6,136 nucleotides of DNA from an uncultured Alphaproteobacteria bacterium (lineage in GTDB: Bacteria > Pseudomonadota > Alphaproteobacteria > Thalassobaculales > Thalassobaculaceae), in NCBI GenBank assembly GCA_938028645.1, contig CALIMD010000210.1, forward strand, positions 1 through 6,136. Direction: 5' to 3'. A program made the position numbers and the translations under genes. The notes beneath the pieces are model-generated. The model was given only the letters and a program-made list of their open reading frames with translations. It ran no database searches and was not told the DNA's origin. Position 1 is the first letter of the stretch; each line of letters opens with the position of its first letter. Shown in pieces: positions 1-3,892 of the stretch.

Positions 1-6
1 TTCAGC

Positions 7-91
<85 letters not shown>

Positions 92-94
92 AGA

Positions 95-100
95 TATAAT
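95..100 (+). promoter_or_regulatory. Possible -10 box (TATAAT) just after the tRNA
   Basis: A perfect TATAAT starts four bases after the tRNA CCA end and could serve transcription of tig. No convincing -35 hexamer lies 16-18 bases upstream, because that stretch is the T-arm of the tRNA. A second, weaker -10-like hexamer, TATGAT, lies at 162-167, also without a good -35. Either could be chance in AT-rich DNA, and tig may instead be read from the tRNA promoter. Confidence 0.2.
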
Positions 101-110
101 GGTTAGTTCA

Positions 111-153
111 ATTCTGTGTTAATTGCGAAACAACACATGGAATATTAATTAAC
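111..153 (+). repeat. Overlapping inverted repeats in the tig leader
   Basis: Two inverted repeats share bases and would exclude each other in RNA. TGTGTT (115-120) pairs with AACACA (132-137), and can be extended by ATTC (111-114) with GAAT (140-143) across a two-base bulge. Alternatively GTTAATT (118-124) pairs with AATTAAC (147-153). Neither is followed by a T-run, so this is not a standard terminator for the tRNA. They may be leader structures of tig or protein-binding sites. The role is inferred only. Confidence 0.35.
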
Positions 154-212
154 TGCATAGGTATGATAGCCTTTTCCATAGAGGTCAGTGTGAATAAGAT
201 CGGAATAAGAAA

Positions 213-1643
213 ATGAATGTTACAGAGACGCTCACTGAGGGCTTAAAGCGCGAGTTTAAAGTAGTTATATCAGCTAACGATATAGACACAAAAATAAATG
301 AACGTTTAAGTGAGCTTGCTCCTACCCTCAGATTGCCAGGTTTCAGGCCGGGAAAAGTTCCAACCCAGTTGGTGAAAAAGAGATTTGGGCAATCTGTTTT
401 GGGCGAGGTTTTAGAAAAATCAGTAAACGATTCGTCTCAAAAAACTCTGGACGATAGGGGATTGCGGCCGGCGTTGCAGCCGTCGATTGAGGTAACTTCT
501 TTCGAAGAGGGTAAAGACCTTGAATTCAGTCTAAGTGTTGAATTGATGCCAGAAATTGATCCGATTGATTTTTCAGCGATATCTTTAGAAAAGCTAGTGG
601 CGACCCCTGGCGATAAAGAGATGAATGAGGCTTTGGAAAAATTAGCGGAGCAGCACAAAGGGTCGGAGCCCATAAAAACCAAGCGGGCTTCTAAAATCGG
701 CGATGTTGTAGTAATTGACTTCAAAGGCTCGGTAAACGGCGAGCCTTTTGACGGTGGTAGCGCAGAAGGACACCAGCTAGAGTTGGGTTCGAATCAATTT
801 ATCCCTGGTTTTGAAGAGCAATTAGTCGGAAAAAAGGCTGGGTCGTCGATCAAAGTGAAAGTGACGTTTCCTGAACCATACAGTCAACCAACCCTGGCAG
901 GCCAGGATGCCGTTTTCGATACCAAATTAATTGAGATCAGAGAATCATCGCCTATTGAAATAAATGACGAATTCGCAAAGCTTTTTGGCTTGGACGACTT
1001 AGACGCTTTAAAAGACGCATTGAAGGGGCAATTAGAACAAGAACTAACTCAGGCCTCTAGAGCCCAACTAAAACGGAAACTTCTCGATATACTAGAAGAG
1101 GGGAAAACGTTCGATGTACCAAAGGGGATGGCTGATCAGGAATATGAATCTATTTGTAGGGCCATAAATCAGCCTTCAGCCGAGCGATCCCAAGAAGAAA
1201 CTCAAGAACAAACGGCACCGGATGCAAGCTTATCGGAAGAAGATAAAGAGGAATATTGGAAAATTGCTGAACGCCGAGTGAGATTAGGTTTATTGCTGCA
1301 GGAAGTTGGTAGGCTTAATAATATAGAGGTCACGGAGGATGAAGTTAAAGGCGCTTTATTTAAAGAGGTATCGCGCTACCCAGGACAAGAACAACAAATA
1401 ATGGAACTTTATCAGAAAAACCCTGAGGCCATGGCGAGTATTAGGGCTCCTATATTTGAAGATAAAATTGTCGATTTTATTACAGAAATGGCGACAGTAA
1501 CAGAAAAGACAGTTTCCCCGGAGCAATTAATGGCGCCACCAGAAGAAGCTCTTGATCAGTCGTCAGAAAAGCCAAAGAAAAAACCAGCTAAAAAAGTCAA
1601 GCCCAAGAAAAAGGCAGTAGAAGCGAAAAAAGATGAGAAATAA
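213..1643 (+). CDS. tig: Trigger factor, ribosome-associated chaperone and prolyl isomerase
   Basis: Trigger factor binds the large ribosomal subunit at the tunnel exit, shields nascent chains and can catalyse cis-trans proline isomerisation. The 476-residue protein has the family's three parts in order. The N-terminal ribosome-binding domain (about 1-145) carries the signature GFRPGKVP at 43-50. An FKBP-type isomerase domain spans about 160-245 (GDVVVIDFKG, then QFIPGFEEQL and the closing DAVFDTKLIEI). The helical C-terminal chaperone domain is about 250-430. An acidic, Gln-rich insert at 322-346 and a Lys/Pro-rich tail at 450-476 make it longer than the 432-residue E. coli protein, as in many alphaproteobacterial homologues. 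The start at 213 is chosen because the conserved N-terminus begins there; GGA (202-204) eight bases upstream is a weak ribosome binding site, and the frame has no better upstream start. It is first in the cluster with clpP, clpX and lon. Confidence 0.97.
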   Translation: MNVTETLTEGLKREFKVVISANDIDTKINERLSELAPTLRLPGFRPGKVPTQLVKKRFGQSVLGEVLEKSVNDSSQKTLDDRGLRPALQPSIEVTSFEEGKDLEFSLSVELMPEIDPIDFSAISLEKLVATPGDKEMNEALEKLAEQHKGSEPIKTKRASKIGDVVVIDFKGSVNGEPFDGGSAEGHQLELGSNQFIPGFEEQLVGKKAGSSIKVKVTFPEPYSQPTLAGQDAVFDTKLIEIRESSPIEINDEFAKLFGLDDLDALKDALKGQLEQELTQASRAQLKRKLLDILEEGKTFDVPKGMADQEYESICRAINQPSAERSQEETQEQTAPDASLSEEDKEEYWKIAERRVRLGLLLQEVGRLNNIEVTEDEVKGALFKEVSRYPGQEQQIMELYQKNPEAMASIRAPIFEDKIVDFITEMATVTEKTVSPEQLMAPPEEALDQSSEKPKKKPAKKVKPKKKAVEAKKDEK

Positions 1644-1650
1644 TCATTAA

Positions 1651-1670
1651 TTTTCTCTCCACAGAGAAGA
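1651..1670 (+). repeat. Hairpin between tig and clpP
   Basis: TTTTCTCT (1651-1658) pairs with AGAGAAGA (1663-1670) around the loop CCAC: eight pairs including one G.U, starting seven bases after the tig stop codon. No T-run follows, so it is unlikely to be a strong intrinsic terminator. It may protect or delimit the 3' end of tig mRNA, or be an RNA processing site ahead of clpP. Its right arm contains AGAGAAG, a Shine-Dalgarno-like string before the ATG at 1673. Confidence 0.45.
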
Positions 1671-1720
1671 TCATGAACCAGTTAATTGATGAATGAAATC
1701 CGTTAAAATGTCTAATTCCC

Positions 1721-1725
1721 AGGAG
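1721..1725 (+). promoter_or_regulatory. Ribosome binding site of clpP (AGGAG)
   Basis: AGGAG lies six bases before the ATG at 1732 and is the strongest Shine-Dalgarno in the window. It decides the clpP start: the in-frame ATGs at 1693 and 1708 have no purine-rich site at proper spacing. Confidence 0.75.
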
Positions 1726-1731
1726 TTACAG

Positions 1732-2334
1732 ATGAGTAGTTTAATCCCTATGGTTGTTGAACAAACCAATCGTGGAGAGCGTGCATTTGACATATACTCA
1801 CGTCTATTGAAAGAGCGGATCATCTTTGTGATTGGTCCAATTGACGATGCTGTATCTAGCGTAGTTTGTGCGCAATTACTTTTTTTGGAGGCAGATAACC
1901 CTACAAAAGATATTTCTATGTATATAAATTCTCCGGGCGGTATCGTAACCTCGGGCTTAGCCATGTATGACACTATGGAGTATATTCGGCCGGACATATC
2001 GACAGTATGTATCGGGCAAGCTGCGTCGATGGGTTCTTTATTATTAACTGCAGGCGCGAAAGGGAAGAGATATTCTCTCCCGAATTCAAAGGTCATGATC
2101 CATCAGCCATCGGGTGGTTTCCAAGGTCAAGCCACTGATATTGAAATACATGCTAAAGAAATACTATCAACACGTGCCCGGCTTAATGAGATTTACGTCA
2201 AGCATACTGGTCAAAAAATTAGTAAAATTGAAAGTGCTATGGAGCGCGATAATTTTCTAACTCCAAAAGAGGCCCAATCATTTGGGTTGATCGATGAAGT
2301 CGTTGAAAAACGACCAGTTGAATCAGCGGAGTAA
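1732..2334 (+). CDS. clpP: ATP-dependent Clp protease, proteolytic subunit ClpP
   Basis: ClpP is a cytoplasmic serine peptidase that forms a two-ring tetradecamer and degrades proteins delivered by an unfoldase, here ClpX encoded just downstream. The 200-residue chain opens with SSLIPMVVEQTNRGERAFD, matching the mature N-terminus of the family (ALVPMV in E. coli). The triad is intact: Ser99 in GQAASMGS, His124 in MIHQPSGG and Asp173 in RDNFL. The oxyanion-side glycine motif INSPGG is also present, and the handle region GGFQGQATDIEIHAKEI is conserved. The start at 1732 rests on AGGAG six bases upstream. An alternative ATG at 1693 would add 13 residues, placing SSLIPMV after residue 14, which happens to equal the E. 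coli propeptide length but lacks a ribosome binding site. Spacing to tig is 88 bases, so co-transcription is plausible. The family is often heat-induced; no clear heat-shock promoter is seen in this gap. Confidence 0.97.
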   Translation: MSSLIPMVVEQTNRGERAFDIYSRLLKERIIFVIGPIDDAVSSVVCAQLLFLEADNPTKDISMYINSPGGIVTSGLAMYDTMEYIRPDISTVCIGQAASMGSLLLTAGAKGKRYSLPNSKVMIHQPSGGFQGQATDIEIHAKEILSTRARLNEIYVKHTGQKISKIESAMERDNFLTPKEAQSFGLIDEVVEKRPVESAE

Positions 2335-2341
2335 AGTTTAG

Positions 2342-2418
2342 TAATCGATTAAATGCGCGCCTTGAATTAGTTCTAATTGAGAAATCGACGATTATTGGCC
2401 AATCAAATTAAAGGCCTT
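2342..2418 (+). repeat. String of five short palindromes between clpP and clpX
   Basis: The left part of the clpP-clpX gap contains consecutive, non-overlapping palindromes: TAATCGATTA (2342-2351), AATTAG-TT-CTAATT (2365-2378), AATCG-A-CGATT (2383-2393), ATTGGCCAAT (2394-2403) and AAGGCCTT (2411-2418). The first and third share the AATCG/CGATT arms. None has the stem plus T-run of an intrinsic terminator. They could be protein-binding sites or RNA structure; short palindromes also arise easily in AT-rich DNA. Confidence 0.4.
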
Positions 2419-2445
2419 GTTTAAAATTAATTATCAGTTGATAAT
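2417..2445 (+). promoter_or_regulatory. Candidate sigma-70-type promoter of clpX
   Basis: TTGTTT (2417-2422) and GATAAT (2440-2445) are separated by exactly 17 bases. The -10 differs from TATAAT by one base, while the -35 keeps only TTG and is otherwise weak. Transcription would begin near 2452, giving a leader of about 27 bases before the clpX ATG. This is the best promoter match in the window and would let clpX be transcribed separately from clpP. It remains a pattern match only. Confidence 0.45.
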
Positions 2446-2455
2446 TAACTGATAA
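2431..2455 (+). repeat. Operator-like inverted repeat around the clpX -10
   Basis: TTATCAGTT (2431-2439) and AACTGATAA (2447-2455) are perfect 9-bp inverted arms separated by seven bases, GATAATT, which contain the candidate -10. A nested palindrome TTATCA-GT-TGATAA (2431-2444) is also present, so TGATAA occurs twice forward (2439, 2450; 11 bp apart, about one helical turn) and once inverted (2431). This arrangement fits a repressor site overlapping the promoter, or an RNA hairpin in read-through clpP-clpX mRNA. No T-run follows. Confidence 0.55.
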
Positions 2456-2478
2456 AGCAATTGCTGCGGATCTGGAAC

Positions 2479-3759
2479 ATGGATAAGTCGAATACTACTA
2501 GCAATAACGGTGGGGACTCAAAAAATACCTTATATTGCTCGTTTTGTGGAAAAAGTCAGCATGAAGTTCGAAAGTTGATTGCGGGACCGACCGTCTTTAT
2601 CTGCGATGAATGTGTTGAGTTGTGTATGGACATAATCCGCGAAGAAAACAAGTCTACATTGGTGAGAGAGCAGGATGGGGTACCTACTCCGCAAGTAATT
2701 TACGACGTACTGAATGATTATGTTATAGGACAACCCTTTGCAAAACGCATTTTATCGGTAGCCGTTCACAACCACTACAAAAGATTGGCGCATGATCAAA
2801 AAGCTGGCGATGTGGAATTAGCGAAGTCAAATATACTCTTAGTTGGACCAACAGGCTGTGGAAAAACCCTACTTGCGCAAACTTTAGCAAGAATAATAGA
2901 TGTTCCTTTTACTATGGCTGATGCAACAACCCTCACAGAAGCCGGATATGTAGGTGAGGATGTTGAAAATATAATTCTTAAGCTTCTTCAGGCAGCCGAT
3001 TATAACGTGGAAAGAGCGCAAAGAGGCATTGTGTATATTGATGAGGTTGATAAAATTAGTCGAAAGTCAGATAACCCATCGATCACAAGAGATGTTTCGG
3101 GAGAGGGCGTTCAGCAGGCATTGCTGAAAATAATGGAGGGAACAATTGCTAGTGTCCCACCCCAAGGTGGACGCAAACATCCTCAACAGGAGTTTTTGCA
3201 GGTTGATACAACTAACATTCTATTCATCTGTGGCGGTGCTTTTGCGGGTCTGGACAAGATTGTCGCCGATCGGGGGCAAGGTTCGTCAATAGGGTTTAAT
3301 GCAGACGTAAGTTCACCGGATGATAGAAAAACAGGTGAAATTTTGCAGGATGTGGAACCAGAGGATCTTTTAAAATTTGGTTTGATACCAGAGTTCGTTG
3401 GACGGCTTCCAGTTTTGGCCACCTTGGAAGATTTGGATGAAGATGCCCTGGTCGATATATTGAGCAAACCAAAAAATGCCCTAATAAAACAATATCAACG
3501 TTTGTTTGAGATGGAAGACGTGAAATTAGAGTTTAGAGATGATGCGTTGCGTAGCATAGCGGTCAAAGCCATTGAACGAAAAACCGGGGCACGCGGCCTG
3601 CGGTCTATCTTGGAGGCTATACTTCTCGATTCTATGTTTGAATTGCCCGAAAAGAGTGATGTTGAAGAGATTATCATTAACTCTGACGTAGTTGAATATG
3701 GTTCAAAACCTATCTCTGTTCACTCGGAACGCCGCGAAGAAATTGAGACAAGTGCGTAA
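2479..3759 (+). CDS. clpX: ATP-dependent Clp protease, unfoldase subunit ClpX
   Basis: ClpX is a hexameric AAA+ unfoldase that recognises tagged substrates, pulls them through its pore and passes them to ClpP. From the ATG at 2479 the protein is 426 residues, near the E. coli length of 424. The N-terminal zinc-binding domain has four cysteines (20, 23, 42, 45) in CSFC...CDEC. In the AAA+ part, Walker A GPTGCGKT is at 123-130, pore loop GYVGEDV at 156-162, Walker B with D188/E189 in YIDEVDK, the RKH loop at 232-234, the ClpP-docking IGF tripeptide at 271-273, the arginine finger R309 in PEFVGRLP, and sensor-2 R372 in GARGLR. The IGF loop shows that it pairs with ClpP. A TTG at 2461 would add six residues, but the ATG gives the usual N-terminus and has GGA (2468-2470) eight bases before it. 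The 144-base gap to clpP holds its own promoter candidate. Confidence 0.98.
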   Translation: MDKSNTTSNNGGDSKNTLYCSFCGKSQHEVRKLIAGPTVFICDECVELCMDIIREENKSTLVREQDGVPTPQVIYDVLNDYVIGQPFAKRILSVAVHNHYKRLAHDQKAGDVELAKSNILLVGPTGCGKTLLAQTLARIIDVPFTMADATTLTEAGYVGEDVENIILKLLQAADYNVERAQRGIVYIDEVDKISRKSDNPSITRDVSGEGVQQALLKIMEGTIASVPPQGGRKHPQQEFLQVDTTNILFICGGAFAGLDKIVADRGQGSSIGFNADVSSPDDRKTGEILQDVEPEDLLKFGLIPEFVGRLPVLATLEDLDEDALVDILSKPKNALIKQYQRLFEMEDVKLEFRDDALRSIAVKAIERKTGARGLRSILEAILLDSMFELPEKSDVEEIIINSDVVEYGSKPISVHSERREEIETSA

Positions 3760-3776
3760 GCGCTAAATATTTTTTT
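3751..3776 (+). terminator. Weak attenuator candidate at the clpX stop codon
   Basis: AGTGC (3751-3755) can pair with GCGCT (3760-3764), including one G.U, closing a GTAA tetraloop of the GNRA class that contains the clpX stop codon TAA (3757-3759). A run of seven T follows at 3770-3776. The stem is only five pairs and lies five bases from the T-run, so termination would be partial at best. Read-through into lon is expected. Confidence 0.25.
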
Positions 3777-3784
3777 ACAGAAAA

Positions 3785-3878
3785 TTTTTCTAGATCTTGA
3801 TTTTTTACCAAGACGAGGCCAACTATCTAGTGTGCTCAAGTTGCTAAACGTGATGCCACCCATTAAAAGCTAGAAAAA
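3785..3878 (+). repeat. Distant 9-bp inverted repeat reaching the lon ribosome binding site
   Basis: TTTTTCTAG (3785-3793) and CTAGAAAAA (3870-3878) are perfect inverse complements 76 bases apart. The right arm overlaps the purine stretch that ends in AAGGG (3877-3881), the likely lon ribosome binding site. A competing six-base pairing exists between CTAGAT (3790-3795) and ATCTAG (3825-3830). In mRNA that reads through from clpX the long pairing could hinder lon translation; mRNA started inside the gap would lack the left arm. Confidence 0.35.
3796..3824 (+). promoter_or_regulatory. Weak heat-shock-type promoter candidate for lon
   Basis: CTTGAT (3796-3801) resembles the RpoH -35 CTTGAA at five of six bases. 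After 15 bases comes GGCCAACT (3817-3824), only a partial match to CCCCATNT. Transcription would start near 3832, about 60 bases before lon. The idea is attractive because lon is heat-inducible in many proteobacteria, but the -10 match is poor. Confidence 0.22.
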
Positions 3879-3892
3879 GGGCCGTTGATCCT

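Noticed and set aside
437..724. Minus-strand open frame opposite tig, and similar ones at 2530-2733, 3183-3467 and 3495-3677 opposite clpX
   Set aside because: All fall inside well-supported genes, show no family resemblance, and have no upstream signals.
1626..1632. A-rich stretch AAAAAAG near the end of tig as a programmed -1 frameshift site
   Set aside because: The codon phase is AAA AAA G rather than A AAA AAG, so the slippery heptamer is out of register, and no stable structure follows.
1671..2096. 141-codon open frame on the minus strand opposite clpP
   Set aside because: It lies antisense to the strongly conserved N-terminal two thirds of clpP, has no recognisable domain or ribosome binding site, and is explained as a shadow of the coding strand.
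2421..2455. CtrA or Fur box near the clpX promoter
   Set aside because: TTAA occurrences do not have the seven-base spacing of CtrA sites. The GATAAT-like units only loosely resemble a Fur box and double as the -10, so naming the regulator is unsupported.
2461..2478. Upstream TTG start for clpX (six extra residues)
   Set aside because: No ribosome binding site at proper spacing. The ATG at 2479 gives the normal family N-terminus and length.
3853..3873. Six-codon mini-ORF (MPPIKS) ahead of lon
   Set aside because: No ribosome binding site and random length; it ends just before the lon binding site, but that alone is not evidence.
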